A stretch of DNA of 64,000 bases from Solanum dulcamara (taxonomy: Eukaryota > Streptophyta > Magnoliopsida > Solanales > Solanaceae), in assembly GCF_947179165.1 (NCBI RefSeq), contig NC_077237.1:62045523-62109522 (forward strand), given 5' to 3'. The translations under genes were made by a program, and so were the position numbers. This document shows, piece by piece, positions 24,331-37,624 of this stretch (positions are counted from its first letter, which is position 1; the number at the start of each line of letters is the position of its first letter). Under the pieces are notes generated by a model. The model saw nothing but the letters and a program-made list of their open reading frames with translations, ran no database searches and was not told the DNA's origin.

Positions 24331-25859
24331 AAGAAGTGACCCATGGCTTCATACATCTATTCCTTAGCCAACCAAATAGTTAGACTTGATATTTCTGAGC
24401 TGGGCAGGGTACTCGCTTGTGTGGAGGCTAGATCCTCCTTGATGGAGAGGATTTGAGTAAATATTTAGATGATCTACAGTTGAGGATGACCTAGGATAAG
24501 GTGCTTAGAAGCGAGGCTAGGAAGGCGATCTTAGATTTAAAGGGTATTTTTTGGATTGAGGGTCATATCTATGTTCCTAGAGTAGGAGATTCGGTCAGGA
24601 TGATTTTGGAGGAGTCCTATAGTTCTAGATAATATATTCATCCCAGCACAACAAAGATGTATCGAGATCATAGGTAGCACTACTAGTGGTGGGATGTAGA
24701 GAGACATTTCAACTTTTGTGTCTATATGCTTGAATTGTTAGTAGCTGAAGTATGAGCATTAGAGGCCAGGTGGGTTGACCCAGTAGCTACCCATTCTAGA
24801 GTAGAAGTGGGAGTGGATAGCTATGGACCTTTGAGGGTTTGCTTCTATTTGGGTCATCGTGGATCGATTGACTATGTTTGCTCACTTTCTATTGGTTTAT
24901 ACTTTCGACAATTAAGATAGGTTAGCTCAGATCTACATTCAAAAGGTTGTATGTTTTTATGGTGTGCTAGTGTCTATTATCTCAGATCATGGTACTCAGT
25001 TCACTTCGTACTTCTATAGGTCTATTCAGAGAGATTTAGGTATTAGAGTTGAGCTTAGCACAACCTTCCACCCTCAAACTGATGATCAGTCTGAGAGGAC
25101 TATTCAGGTCTTGGAGGACATACTTCAAGCCTGTGTTATTGATTTCAGAGGGCAGCGGATTAGTTCTTCACTTTGGCAAAGTTTGCATATAATAATAGCT
25201 ACTATTCCAGTATCCAGATGGCCTTATTTGAGTCATTATATAGTAGGAGGTGTCATTCTTTGGTGGGTTAGTTTGATGTTTTTGAGGTTAGGCCGTAGGG
25301 CACCGACTTGTTGCATGATTCTATGGATAGTTTTAGTATGATACAAGAGCAACTCCATACTGCCCAGAGTAGGCAAAAGAGCTATGATGACCGAAGATTA
25401 TGGACTTTGGATTCATGGTTGGTGACTGAATATTTTGGCATGAGGGGAAAGCTTAGCCCTAGGTTCATCGGTCCATTTAAGATTGTGAGGTAGGTAGGAG
25501 AGGTAGCCTATGAGATAGCCTTGCCCTCATCTCTTTTGAGTGTTCACCTTATTTTCTATCTTTCTATGCCAATATGGTATGTTCCAATTGATTCTCACGT
25601 GCTTCATGAGGATTCGTTTAAGTTGGATGAGTCCTTGAGTGTTGAGGAAGAGCATGTCGCAATTCTAGACAGGCAGGTTAGGAGCTTCAGGACTAAGGAG
25701 AACTGGTTAGTAAAGGTTCAATGGAGGCACCATTTAATGGACGAGGCCACTTGGGAGACCAATCTTGATATACGGTCCCGATATCCTCACCTTTTCAAGC
25801 ATTCAGGTACCTTCCTTTCTTTTACTTTCAAGGACAGAAATCCTTTAAGTAATGGATGT
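24331..25859 (+). pseudogene. Element C integrase and chromodomain
   Basis: The zinc-finger region is damaged (24620-24760). The catalytic core is legible from 24780: a WEWIAMDL-like segment, then the open stretch 24964-25341 with IISDHGTQFTS, STTFHPQTDDQSERTIQVLED, in which the second Asp and the Glu are retained. A frameshift follows; KSYDDRR, GKLSPRFIGPFKIVR is open at 25308-25493. The chromodomain at about 25640-25800 reads EEEHVAILDRQVR, VKVQWRHHLMDEATWE and RYPHLF and is uninterrupted. This is the best-kept part of the polyprotein. Confidence 0.87.
25825..25859 (+). promoter_or_regulatory. Element C polypurine tract region
   Basis: TTTCAAGGACAGAAATCC then TTTAAGTAATGGATGT, abutting the 3' LTR at 25860. 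It matches the arrangement next to the 3' LTR of element A. Confidence 0.65.
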
Positions 25860-28717
25860 TGTAATGACCCTCGGGGTCGTTTCTATGCTTTTATATGTTT
25901 TTACCATTTTCCCCCTTCTCGTAGGTTCCTTATAGCATTTATGCAGTATTGGGATTGGTGGTCTACTCTCTGAGGTATTCGGTTGAGTTTTGAGGTGATT
26001 TTGTAATTTGTGAGGCTTAAGGATTGAAAGAGTTGACCTGAGTCAACATTTGGAGATTCTGATGTTGGATGACTATTCCATCAGTTCCATCAGCTCCGGA
26101 AGGGTCACTTTAGTCTAGAATGGTTGTTGGCTCAGGTTTTCAGGTTTTTATTTTGAGTTTGTGCGACTAGACGTTTTAACTTCAAAGTTTTGGGCAAAGC
26201 TTGACTTCGTTCAACATTCTTGGAAAAGGTTCTCAGATGAAAATTTTGGCAGCGCAGTTAGATTCAAAATTTTGAGTTTGGTCTAGAACGACCCTTTGTT
26301 CTCTTCCTGATGCTTCCGGTCTAATCTCAAAGCCCATTGTAGATTTAGGCTCAAAATGGCACTAGGGTGTGGGACCCATTTTTCATTTAAACGACCTCGT
26401 ATGGGAATTTTGAATGTACTATTGAGTCTAGAATGTTGAATTTGGTGGGGTAGCATATCTTTTGTGTGTATGGGGTTTCGAACAAATTCCTAGCACCCCG
26501 TCGGATAATTTGGACATGCCAAGTCCATTTTGCACCAGCTGAGTCTAGTGCCATTGCTAAAGCGACTCCTGGTTGCTAAAGCGACTTCCTCAAAAGCGAT
26601 CAGGCCCCATGGGCGGTCTCGCTAAAGTAATGAGAGGTCTCTAAAGCGACCCCTTACTTAAGCCACAAGGTCCTCGCTTAAGCGAGCTCGCCTCTTTGAG
26701 ATGGTCACTTAAGCAACCAATGGGTGTTCACTTATGTGACACCTGAGGCTCGTTTTAATTCAAAATTTTCGTTATGGCTTGTAACTTTGAGACAATTTCT
26801 CTTTCAATTTAGGGGATAATTGAGTTATTCCAAGGGCTAATTTGTGTGGTTTTCTGAGGGGATTCCATTTATTTGATCAAAACTTAGATCGAAGGCTTCA
26901 TTTGAGGTAAATCATCCTTTTTCCCTATGACCTTAGTGATTTTGGTGATTAGTTCAGAATGAAGGTGCATGTTGGTTTGTACTGATTTTATTGTGTGAAT
27001 TTGTTCCTATTTAGAACACAAGCCTAAGGTAGCATTTAGGACCTACTTTTTGAGTCAATTTCTTGAGTTAGAGAGCGGGTCCCACAATTCCCAATTTTTG
27101 ACTCTGAAATTAGCCAATCTCCAAATTCAATAATTTTAATATCAAAATGTCTGTATTTACGTTGTGACTTTATTCATGACAGTGTGGAAGCATTCTGAGG
27201 CCATCCAATGGGAAAAGCACTCGAATAGAAGTTTGAATGTGGTTCCAGCTTCGAAGTAGGTTATGTCTTACCTTTTTAGACTTGGCTTAGTTGGTTATGT
27301 ATATAATTGAGTAGTTTTATGGTTAGGATGGAGTTTGGAGTAGGTTATAAGTATGATGGATCCTTAGTAAGCTTTATTTGGCCATTTCGGGTTTTTTAGC
27401 TTAGCGTATTAGCCTCAGAGCTTAGTTAAGGGTGATTTTTGGCTTGAATGATGCATAGATCCTTAGACCACTCCTAGGTGGTGTGAAACTTAGCTAGTGT
27501 GCATTTTGTTTGTTACATTTTGATTGTGTTCCCTTTTGACATGTGCAATTTGTTTTCTTTTTTGATTGAACTGTTGGGCCTAAGGCCGTGAGCTTAGACT
27601 ACCAGGTTAGTTACTTTGAGCTGTGGAGGGATTTTTACCTGATTATATGCGTGAGCTTTATTGTTTTGGAATATTGATTTGGATTGTATTGGTGCATAAG
27701 CATGATCAGTCCTAATCGCATCTATCAGTCTTACTCACATCTATTTTCTGAAATAAGGAGGTTTTGAGCTATTTTATTTTTCACTGTGGATTTTGAGCTC
27801 CAAGTATGAAGGACATCGTTTTTTGACTGATTTTACTGAGGAAACTTGGTTTTGAGGAAAAGTATCATTTTCACTTGATTATGCATATGTTGATGAGCTC
27901 TACAGCGCGCAGATTAAATTTTAGGTTTTTACTTTACTGATAAGCTGAGATGAGGTTCTGCAGTTGTCTCTAAGGGTCCACAGGACAGTTGGCGAGACAA
28001 CTCTGCAATATTTTGCATAAATTCACATTGGCCACATACACATTGTACTTGTTTGGTATGAGATATGGATTGTGTGGTAGTTGTCGTGGTAACTCTATTA
28101 TTGTTTTATACGTGTTTGTAGTTTGGACTGCCTTTAGCTTCTATTTAGACCCTGTTATATCCTTCTTACAACTTATATATGTATATGATCCTTCTGAGCT
28201 CGATCGGCCTATAATGCCTACTCTGTACCCCACATTTTGGTACTCATACTACATTTCTGGATCTTTTCTAATGCAGCTCCCAGTACAAGCCACCCTCCCT
28301 GAGCGCCGGATCTTCCTTGGCTATCGACTTAGATCGTGGTGAGCTCCTGGAGTCTAGAGACTTGCTGCTTTCCCTCATTTTGCACTGACTTATGTTATGT
28401 ATTTTGCTTAGTCAATTCTGTTGTATATATGACCTTTCTGTACTTAGTAACTCCTATATAGCTGACACCAGGTTCCGGGATTTGGTCTTTTGTTAGTTTA
28501 TCTTCTTGGTCACTTTCAAGCCTCTTTTGTATATTTTGTATAGTACTACAGGTTTATGATATGTCCCATTTTGTTATATATTATTCCTATCATTCTTTAC
28601 TATTATTATCATTATACTTAAATTATTTTCTTCCGCAAACTTGTGTCCTTGGGTTTAGGCTTACCAACTTGGTGGATTATAGTACGTGTCATCATGGCTC
28701 GATTTTAGGTCATGACA
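25860..28717 (+). repeat. Element C 3' LTR
   Basis: 2858 bp, TGTAATGACCC to AGGTCATGACA, followed by the TAAAT duplication. It pairs with 14733-17549. The open frame 27989-28342 is the counterpart of 16789-17034 in the other LTR, and the two translations diverge, so neither is a gene. Confidence 0.93.
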
Positions 28718-29345
28718 TAAATGCTTTATAAGGTGTGTAAGATGTGAGTAATTAGCCGATGATAGGAGGTCATAGTAAAATGTAGTCGTGTATTTTGTGA
28801 AGTGGGTAAAATTTAGGCAAGCACTATATTGGTCATGCTCGAGTGTGATATTATCCTTTAAAGTGCATAGAATATAGTACATAAACAGATTCATTATAAA
28901 GCACATAATATTTTAGCCCAACTCACCTAGCATGATACTTTATCATGAGATCGATATATGATACGTAGGCATATGACATATAATCGAATATTTTGTGAAA
29001 CAAATAACATATGGCCAAGTAAGACTTGAACCATATCGCATATGTGCTAATATTTTAAAGAATATAGCATATAAACACACTTCCTGTGAAACACATAAGA
29101 TAAAAAGAATTGTCCAGATAAAATTAATTTTATGAATAAATAGTTTATAAATAACACTTAAGTAGATGATCCTAAATGAATATATGACATGTAACTACTA
29201 GGATTTATGCGATAGGTGACATGTTAGCACATAGATCATAGTTTTAAAACAAATACATTTCCTTTTTATAGACAATAGATCATGCATCATTTCAGTGGAT
29301 AAACTTCGACACACTAATTATATCAAACATTTTTTTTAAAAAAAA

Positions 29346-29349
<4 letters not shown>

Positions 29350-29378
<29 letters not shown>
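29350..29378. repeat. (TA)n microsatellite, about 29 bp
   Basis: Pure TA run after a short poly(A) stretch (29332-29345). Confidence 0.95.
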
Positions 29379-29382
<4 letters not shown>

Positions 29383-31496
29383 TCTACAGGACTTGTGACA
29401 TATAACCAAGTGATTTACAGAGTTTATAAAATACAAGTAATTAATCTTTGACCTGTAAGTGTATATTCTCCAACGTGTATGCACGTAATATGAGATTTAG
29501 TATTTTTATGAAGTATTTAATGTATGCGCAAGAAGTTTGTAGGTCATGTAACATGCAAAGTCTTATGTTATAAAATATGCACCAGATAAACACGTTCTTT
29601 ATAAAAACAAGTAACATTTTAATAATGATTCATATTGCTCATAACATATAAGCAAATGGTCTAAAATAAAAATAACATTGAAATAATTATCTCGTAAAAT
29701 TATTACACATGCGTCCATACTTTCATGAAATATATAGTATATAAGCACATTAATAGTAAAATAAGTGGCATGTAACTAATAATCTATATAAAATATAATT
29801 TATATTTGTTTCTTATCAACAGACAATTTATACAATTTACGATATGTAGACAAATAACTTATGTTATGTGGACATCTAAATTACAGCGCATATGCACACA
29901 ATCATGATTGAATCTTTCAAAATAAAGTAATATATAAGTAAAAAACTCATGAATTATTTTGTTTCACGAAATACATAAAATATACATAACTAGTTCTGGT
30001 AATACATAGATATGTCTTACCAAACAAGATATGTCTTTATGGGTTAATAAATCAATTTTGATAAACTTACAAAAAATATCATAAAAAATGACAAAAAAGC
30101 CTTGATGGATAATCAAAAAAAAATGCCTTGGTACGAAAACCAATAAAATTACTCTCAAATATGTATATTTAGGTCTCATACTAGAGATCACAATTATTAT
30201 CTTATACATATACTTACTTAGTTTAAACAAGTTTTTCCACTTATATTATTATCTTCGAAATATTCTTTGGATAAAATAAACTCAAATAACACTAACATAT
30301 CACAACAAGGACCCTACGAAGTTCAAAAAATAACAAAATACTTCTGTATGAGATGGTCCACATAAAACATTTACGATACAAGTATTTAAGAAAACAAATC
30401 AAATAATCGTTAGAGGACATAAAATGCCTTAAGTGGACCTAGGAAGCTTTATTATCTCTATACACATTATACCACAAAATAATAAGCAGTCATCCAATAC
30501 AATACATGAAACTTATAGAACTCTTACAAAATGAACTCTTATTGTCTCTCTTTTTTTTAGTGAAGACTCAGAACTGAACATATACTAGAAAATTGATCGG
30601 TATAACATTAAGAGAAAAATAATACTTGACAACTTAGAATCTAATTCATCACTTGCTTTTTTTTATAATATTAAGAGATACACATACTTATAAATTTTCA
30701 AATTACCATAAACAATATGACATGATGATTTGATTTGAATTTTTCTACAAAAAATATTTTCAAAAGAAATTTTATTAAAGTCAAGAATACCGATCATGAT
30801 TAACAACTCAATAAATAAAGTAAACTATAACAAACGTACATATGAACTTATAGTAACTTAATTCACTGAATAGCTAGTTTCTAAGCAAATTATAAAATAT
30901 TTCCTTTAGCCCTTAGAAGAATAATAGCCTAATTTAGAGAGTTATTTCACATATACATTAAGCTTGAATTAAACAATATAACTCGTTTACTAAAGTCCAA
31001 GTCGAAAAGGCCATAATCAAAGAATTTAAAGCATAATTAATCATAGGTAAATCAATAATTCATAATGGATATATAACAATTTCTAAGCAAGCCATCAAAC
31101 CACCATGATATCTATAATCACATACAATTGAATATACTTACTCCTGAGTTGAGTACATATAGAAGAGCTTAGATAAGTCATTATTTAGTTAGGTCATTTG
31201 AAGTCACACATTCTGCAAAAGTCATTCATGTGACTCGGGGTTATAGTAGAAACTACCTCCTTGATAAAACTAACATTTCACCTTTTGGTCTAATATAAGA
31301 TCGGCTTTAATAGACATAATTTATGTGACACTAAGCAGAGTGTGAATTAGAACTTCTTATGAGTTAGCTTTATAGCATGATCTAAGTAATAAAAGACTAG
31401 TAATTATCTCTAAATGCCAGATAGAATCCTGATTATAAGTTTGGTGCATAATACACCCATAATCAAGACACAACTTGTGCACTCCATGGGACACAA

Positions 31497-31511
31497 CTTA
31501 CTCTGATACCA
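31497..31511 (-). promoter_or_regulatory. Element E primer binding site
   Basis: Minus strand TGGTATCAGAGTAAG, complementary to initiator tRNA-Met, four bases from the LTR edge TGTCACGCCCC at 31516. It proves that E runs on the minus strand and that the LTR above 31516 is the 5' one. Confidence 0.9.
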
Positions 31512-31515
31512 AGTT

Positions 31516-34500
31516 TGTCACGCCCCAAATTAGGGGAGACGCAATAGGAACTTGGTGCCTCACTTGATCAACAGATACATAAAAAAGATAAAACCATGAG
31601 GACCGATAAGGCCACCATAATAACCTGCTGAAATAAGATGTCACGACCCAAACCTAGGGCCTAGACATGATATGGAGAATGAGGAATCTGAAAGTACCTC
31701 AAACATGCCTCTTAGCATTTTTTTAGCCTTTCATAGTAATGAAAATAAATAAATAAGCGGAAATCATAATAGTAATCTTCAACTTACATATGTCCAACAA
31801 TACCTTTAACTTTTAGATTTAACAGAGCTAAGACAAGTCCCTAGCTCACCCTCAATCATAATAGAAAGAAATGCTATATTAAGTGTCTAAAGATCTCAAC
31901 ATATCATAAGCTAGAAAGATAAAGGAGTATTGTTCCAAGAACATGGGAACTCAACAAAAGTAGTCTTCAAACAAAATCTCAACTAGCCACGTAGAGGAGA
32001 ATGATGAGGAGCGTTAGTCCATCCATGGTGATATCATGTAGGCAAAAGAGTATGTGTTAGTACTTTGAATGTACTAAGTATGTAAGCATGCATGAACATT
32101 GAGAAAATATTAAAAAATTTATGTAATATGAAACATAATACAATGCATACATAATCAATCATATAGATATCCTTTAAAATATTCATTTATGGGAAGATGA
32201 CCAATACCGATATTTAAGACCATGCGAGCTATTACATGGAATCCAACATAAACTCCTACGTTGGCCGGGGAGACTACTTGCCAGGTAGAACTCCGTCAAC
32301 TTCATTCATTTCTTTAACTTTAACTTTAAGGGCTATTTGTGGATCTATTAGCCTAAGCGTACAAGGGATACTATGTTGGCACATGGTTAAGGAGAAAAAG
32401 GGTTACTATTAGGATTCCCTTACCGAATTCCACCTCAATGACCCATTCAGTGAAAAGTCAATCCCACGGAATAATTTAATACTCATAGCATATAGCTTGA
32501 GAATTCAAAATATCATATTCGGTAGAATAGCTCATTAAAACCTTTGTTAATTTAAATATGCAAGAATTGTCCTTATTTCATAAAGAATCCATCATTCAAA
32601 TCATTTCATCATTCTTTCATTTCATAAGACTCCCTTTTGATCATAGATATTGCTTTCATAAACATTCATTTGGAGTCAAAGCTTTCAAGTAAAACTTTAT
32701 TGAAAACATAGTAAAAATAGGTGGGTTCAAATCACTTCAACTTTCAAACATGAATATAAATGATATTATACATAAATACTTTGAAATTCATCAATTAAAA
32801 ATCATGCTTTAAACAACCCATCATGAATTTCAAGAACCTTTAAAGCGTTAAATAGAGAAAATATTTGCAAACCATCAATTCATACATATAAAATCATTTT
32901 GAATTAAAATAGACCAATAATTATTAGTTTAACCATGACTCATGCTATTAAGTAGAAATAAGAATTTACCCTTAAAATAAATCTTACTTGAAGTCAAGAG
33001 ATTTAGTTAAAGAGTTTTGAACTACGTGGGTGGAAGAATCCTTGGATAAACACCCACATAACTTAGAGTAAAGCTTAAACAAACTAAACATAATTTATCA
33101 TATAATCAAAATACTTTAGGCATGAGAATGGAAGGAATACTCTTATTGAAGCTTTACATACCTGGAATCTGTAGTGTTACTCAGAATCAAAAGACTTAAT
33201 GAACACTCTTGAATCCTAGCATTTTCTCCTTGACGGAGAGTTTTGTGTACTATACGGAGTATATGAATCACCAGAATAGTATTTCTACACTACTAAGAAA
33301 TAAAACTATATTTTGATAATTAGCAATGCGGTGTATAGAGAGAAGAGTTGCTTGAAAAAGCTTGATGAACAAAATAATAAAATAAGATAGGTATTTATAG
33401 GTGTGAAGGAGGGATCTAACAATAATTAAAATAATTATAAAGAAAAATCTAAAAATTTTAATGGAAGATTGTGATGTCATGGGTAATGTCAAATGGATCT
33501 AGATCTTTCCATGGTTGGTGAGAAGAACCTTCTTTTAACAAAATATCCTTTTTTGGAGTTGCGTTTGAATAAGATAACTTCTCATTAGGATTTGGTGTAT
33601 TCATATGAATTGTTGATTTAGAATTCCACTTTCATTTTGTTTAAGAATCAACCAATTTGGATCACTCTACAGTGAAATATGATTTTTCTTCTACAAATAC
33701 TTCATTTTGTCATAGCACCATGTCTTACAACAATTACTTTATTTGATCTACTTAACCTCCAAAACTTAAAATATGGTCTCAAAAAAGTTGTAGATAATTA
33801 TGTTGGAGTCATTCAGAAATTTGAATCGCCTAGTTTGGACCATCCTATAAAATGTTATTCCCAAAATACAGAAGCTATATCATTTTCATCGAGAATTGGA
33901 ACACCATATAGAATGTTTTTAGGGGGTGTTACTTAAGATAACTAGACCGGCGAGATCAATGAAATAATGAAAGGGACAGCAAGGCCGATTTTACTAATAA
34001 GAAAAAACCAAGACAACAAGGCTGCAACTGAAATCATATATACAATGAGCCAATGAGGCTATAAATAAAAACTGCGAAGACCCGACAATGTATGTCCACA
34101 AGTCTCTACAAATAGTACAACCCAAATAGTTGGAAAAATTCCCCAACAATACCAACAACTATATACAAAACTCAAGTATGCAAAATCTACAGACAACCAA
34201 CAGCTCTAGAAAGAATGAAGATTACCAATCCTCAATTGGGACCACATCCCTACTGCAAAGGGCAACTAGGACCTCTATATGAATATGCAACATGAATGCA
34301 CAGTCCCCAAGCAATGGGACGTCAGTACTAATGAAAATGAACTAGTATAAAAGGCAGAAAGCAGAATCATACATAGCTGTAGTAAAAAGGGTAATAGTGA
34401 TAACACCTAAAACTGAAACTCTGATAGCTTCCATGGCCGACATCTAACCTCATAATAATTAAATATTCATGTTATGCCCATTTAATCGTATGTCGTCAAT

Positions 34501-34714
34501 ACTTATATATAAATGCAAATACATGACATAATCAATCAAATACTAGAAATGGTGGTCTTTTTCAGTAGCTAACCGACAACATATTGTCAGCCTGTGGCCA
34601 TCTGTATAATATATATAATCTTTTGGGCAAATAGGCCCTATACCTCCGATTATAGATCAAAGTTCATGCATAACATGCGATATATGATATAAAATTTGAA
34701 TGCACATAGTAGGC
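31516..34714 (-). repeat. Element E 5' LTR, interrupted by solo LTR H and cut by F
   Basis: E LTR sequence at 31516-31638 and 33934-34714. The first piece matches 736-870; the second matches 870-980 joined to 12875-13620. At 34714 the match to 13617 stops abruptly and LTR F begins with TGTTATGTCAG, so the rest of this LTR lies beyond the window. Confidence 0.82.
31639..33933 (-). mobile_element. Solo LTR H
   Basis: 2295 bp flanked by a perfect 5-bp TSD, TAAGA (31634-31638 and 33934-33938). On the minus strand it begins AGTAACACCCCC (TG start decayed) and ends TTTGGGTCGTGACA, the usual edges of Ty3 LTRs of the D type, but its body does not match D. The uninterrupted site is seen in the low-coordinate LTR of E at about 865-872. 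A minus-strand TATA box, CTATAAATAC, lies at 33391-33400. There is no internal region. The open frames 33268-33492 and 33679-33936 have no known domain. Confidence 0.88.
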
Positions 34715-37624
34715 TGTTATGTCAGAAATAGACGGTTTAAAATTAATTTCAACTTCATACAGAAAAAATCAATTTTCGGAAAGAGGAGTCGCCGCTTAAT
34801 TTTTTAATGAAATTAAGAAAACTTAACTTAAAAGACCCTAACAGATTTAAGTCTTAAAAATTTAGCGAAAATAGGTAAGAGGTTCTTATTTCCACTTTAA
34901 AAAGGTGTTAAGCATTAAAAGTGACCGCGAACGTGCGGTTATCCGATGATTTGAAAAATATTTGACTAACTTTGGAAAAATATTAATTGAAAATAATAAA
35001 GATATATAAGTTATTTAAAATAAATACTAACTTAGAATAATTTATAAAGGGAGCAAACTTTATCGACATTGAGTAAGTAAAAAAAAATTAAAATTATTTA
35101 AAGAAAATCAATAAACTCAAAATATTTAAAGTAAATTAAGAGTGATTAAAACGTGACTAAAATATGATCAAGTAGAAAAACTCTTGAATCATTTTTAAAA
35201 AACAAATAATAAGATGAAACAAATTTTTAAACAAGTAAAAAATTGACCAGAACAATTGAACAAATAAAAAAATAAAAGAATTGTTAAAATCTTTTAAACA
35301 TATAAACCACATAAAAGAAAGTCATTCCTTTTTAGGGAATTTAACTTGATTAATCTAAAATTAGAATTAAAGTTAACATATATATAATCACAAGAATAAG
35401 CAATTAAACAGAACAAATAATAAATTTAGGCTTCTTGCCCAAATTAAAACTATTGGGCTTAATAGGCCCAATCTTGAACTTGTTCTAATTTCTAACATAG
35501 TTGTGCCTGCCTCATTTTTGGGCCAGTGACCCGTTTTCATGATATCAACATGTATACTGATGTATACAATGTGTACATCTTCCACTTTTCCATGTATCCG
35601 GCATGTATATCCTTGTACATTTACTTCCATAAACTTGTATACCGGCTTCCTTTTTAATGTGTACCAGGTTTCTTGATGAGATTGACTCGATAAAGAGGTA
35701 AAAGGTTGAGTTCCGACTAAATTCAAGATGCAATGAGGGATAGGAGAGTCTAGTTGGACTCATTCAGATGATGCATACAGAGAAGAAAAGAAGAGAATTA
35801 GCAACAGGAAATTTTAATCAAATCTATAACTAATGAATTAATTTATACCTTGAACCAATCAAGTTATAAAAAAAATACATAACACTTCGCATGTGCATTT
35901 TGAAACAAGAAAAGAAAAAAATGAATATCTAAACTATGAATCTACTACAGATATAAAGAGACTTAGACAAACTCATGACCATATCTATCAAAACAACTCA
36001 TAAAAAGTTTGGAATTTAACAAATTGCAATAGCAGGGGATAATAACCCCATGTGCAACACATTTTGGATTAAAATAATTTGGAGCCAAAATAATATCCTA
36101 AGAGATAACATTTCAAACAACAACACCAACAGATTTACATATGTAAGTTATAATGAGACTTCTCCTTAGTATAAAATAGCTCATTTAAAATGTGTGCTAC
36201 TGGTAACGATTTATTTTAGTAATATTGGCTAAGGCAGTAACAATGACTCAATATTTACATGTCATGATAGAATACTTTGGAATGAAGATAAAAAAATAAA
36301 ACAATGAACAAATTGGATGGTACAAATGCTTTTCCTTACTATCAATAATTAGCACTTAACCGCATATTTAATAGAACCAATTTAGAACCCAGTTCGTACT
36401 TCAGTAGAGGAGGCAATAAAATTTGATAAAAAAACAATCCAAGCACAAGATCAACCGAATATATAAAACTAAAGAATGAATGAAACTCTCATTACAACTT
36501 ATCCCATATTTTTGAATTAAGAGTATATTTCAATGAATTCAACATAACGTCATGCATTGATGTCTTATGAACTTAGCAAGCATGTCTCCTCATATGAAAC
36601 AGTAGACTAGTCAACAGTACATCAAGATGAAGCAATGGAATATTAATTACACTGTGAAAGAAAAAGGATTAACTCCATTAATCTAAAATACGCTCAAATT
36701 TTCAATCCAAGATGTATCCGGATGTCACTAACTTTTAAGAAAAATAAACTTAACATATATCTTAAGGAAAGACATATTTTGGAATCAATATTTGTGTAGA
36801 GTCAAAAGTTAAATTATCTAAACACCAAATATGCCCAAGAGGAAATATGAATTTTCTATCATAACACAGAAATCCAAGAGGTAAATCAAGCACGAACAAG
36901 CTAATAACAATTCAACAAAGCTTAAATAATAAAAGTATTATTTGATATAATTATAACATACAAAATTTGAAACTAATGAACTTATGCACTGAAATGCACA
37001 AAGAAATTTAGCTAAGCATAATCTAATTCAAAATATCTACAAACAACTAATGATAATTTCTACAACACATAAATGAACAATGTTAAAGAAAGAGAAAGTC
37101 ATTATTACGTTCTTTCGGGCAGCGAACTGGACGACTAGCAAATAGCAATTTCACTTCGAATTCACCAAAAAATGAACAAAAGAACTTGAAAGAAAATTGA
37201 AAATTTTAGACTCAAACCTTCGTGGATTTGATTTATGAGAATATTATTCTTTAACAAATAAATTTCAACTCCCTGTCTCTCTCCCTAATCACTGAGAAGA
37301 GAGAGCTATTTATAGGAAAACAATAGGTCGAAAATGAGCGAAAATGGGATAAAATTTGAAATTTAAAATTTGAATCCCTTTTTCGATAACAAATATGCTG
37401 AATTGGTACCAAATTTTCAACAAAAACAGAGGAATTTCAAGCAAGTGGATGGCCAAGATCGATTCTGAAGCTTCTCGAAGCCACTACATGGCACAATTTC
37501 GTGAGCCAGAAGGACAAAAATGTAGACGCCAAACGGCTAGGAGTACTCTTGTCGGTGAACATTGCTCTTGAAGGAAGAAGACGTGTGAAACATGGATCAC
37601 TTGTAGAGTGTACGCGTTGAGTAT
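34715..37624 (-). mobile_element. LTR F, unclassified, first part
   Basis: Starts at a sharp boundary inside E's LTR with TGTTATGTCAG, the inverse of an LTR end ...CATAACA, so it is read on the minus strand. It contains the block GGAGTCGCCGCTTAATTTTT (34782) and GACCGCGAACGTGCGGTTATCCG (34922), which I associate with widespread plant Tat/Ogre-type LTR sequence; that assignment is from memory and weak. A minus-strand TATA box, CTATAAATAG, is at 37306-37315 with a CT-rich leader below it. No coding sequence is recognised; the frame at 35388-35726 is without a domain. The Athila-like element interrupts it at 37625; it resumes at 63337. Confidence 0.5.
37306..37315 (-). promoter_or_regulatory. 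LTR F TATA box
   Basis: CTATAAATAG on the minus strand, followed downstream by CTCTCTCTTCTCAGTG, a typical plant TATA and CT-rich start region. Confidence 0.6.

Larger units (their letters stand above)
14733..28717 (+). mobile_element. Element C: Tekay-like Ty3/gypsy retrotransposon
   Basis: Plus-strand chromovirus with LTRs 14733-17549 and 25860-28717, PBS at 17553, PPT just before 25860, and a perfect 5-bp TSD TAAAT (14728-14732 and 28718-28722). Domain order is gag, protease, RT, RNase H, integrase, chromodomain. It is interrupted between the gag zinc knuckle and the protease by solo LTR B on the opposite strand. Sequence and PPT form show that it belongs to a family close to element A. 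Every domain has stops; RNase H has lost two catalytic aspartates. Confidence 0.93.
28718..31515 (-). mobile_element. Element E, internal (non-coding) segment
   Basis: AT-rich sequence between element C and the PBS of E. No gag, protease, RT or integrase motif is readable in any frame. From 28720 to about 29960 there are diverged repeats of a phrase like ATAAACACATTC-TTATAAAACA-CATAA (near 28875, 29065, 29590 and 29745). A (TA)n run lies at 29350-29378. The longest frame (29964-30230) shows no recognisable domain. Part of this segment may still be the inner end of the low-coordinate LTR. Confidence 0.55.
736..34714 (-). mobile_element. Element E: non-coding LTR element, host of several nested insertions
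   Basis: A minus-strand LTR element pieced together from segments 736-980, 12875-14732, 28718-31638 and 33934-34714. The low-coordinate LTR ends at 736 (degenerate form of TGTCACGCCCC). The high-coordinate (5') LTR ends at 31516 with TGTCACGCCCC, and a primer site adjoins it. The two LTR copies share long stretches: 736-980 plus 12875-13620 match 31516-31638 plus 33934-34714 almost base for base apart from nested inserts. Its 5' LTR is cut by F at 34715. The left flank is GAGAT (731-735); the matching TSD would lie outside the window. I see no gag or pol trace in the internal segment, so it resembles a large non-autonomous (LARD-type) element. Confidence 0.7.

Noticed and set aside
27989..28342. 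117-codon open frame
   Set aside because: LTR of element C; the counterpart at 16789-17034 differs in frame and sequence, so chance.
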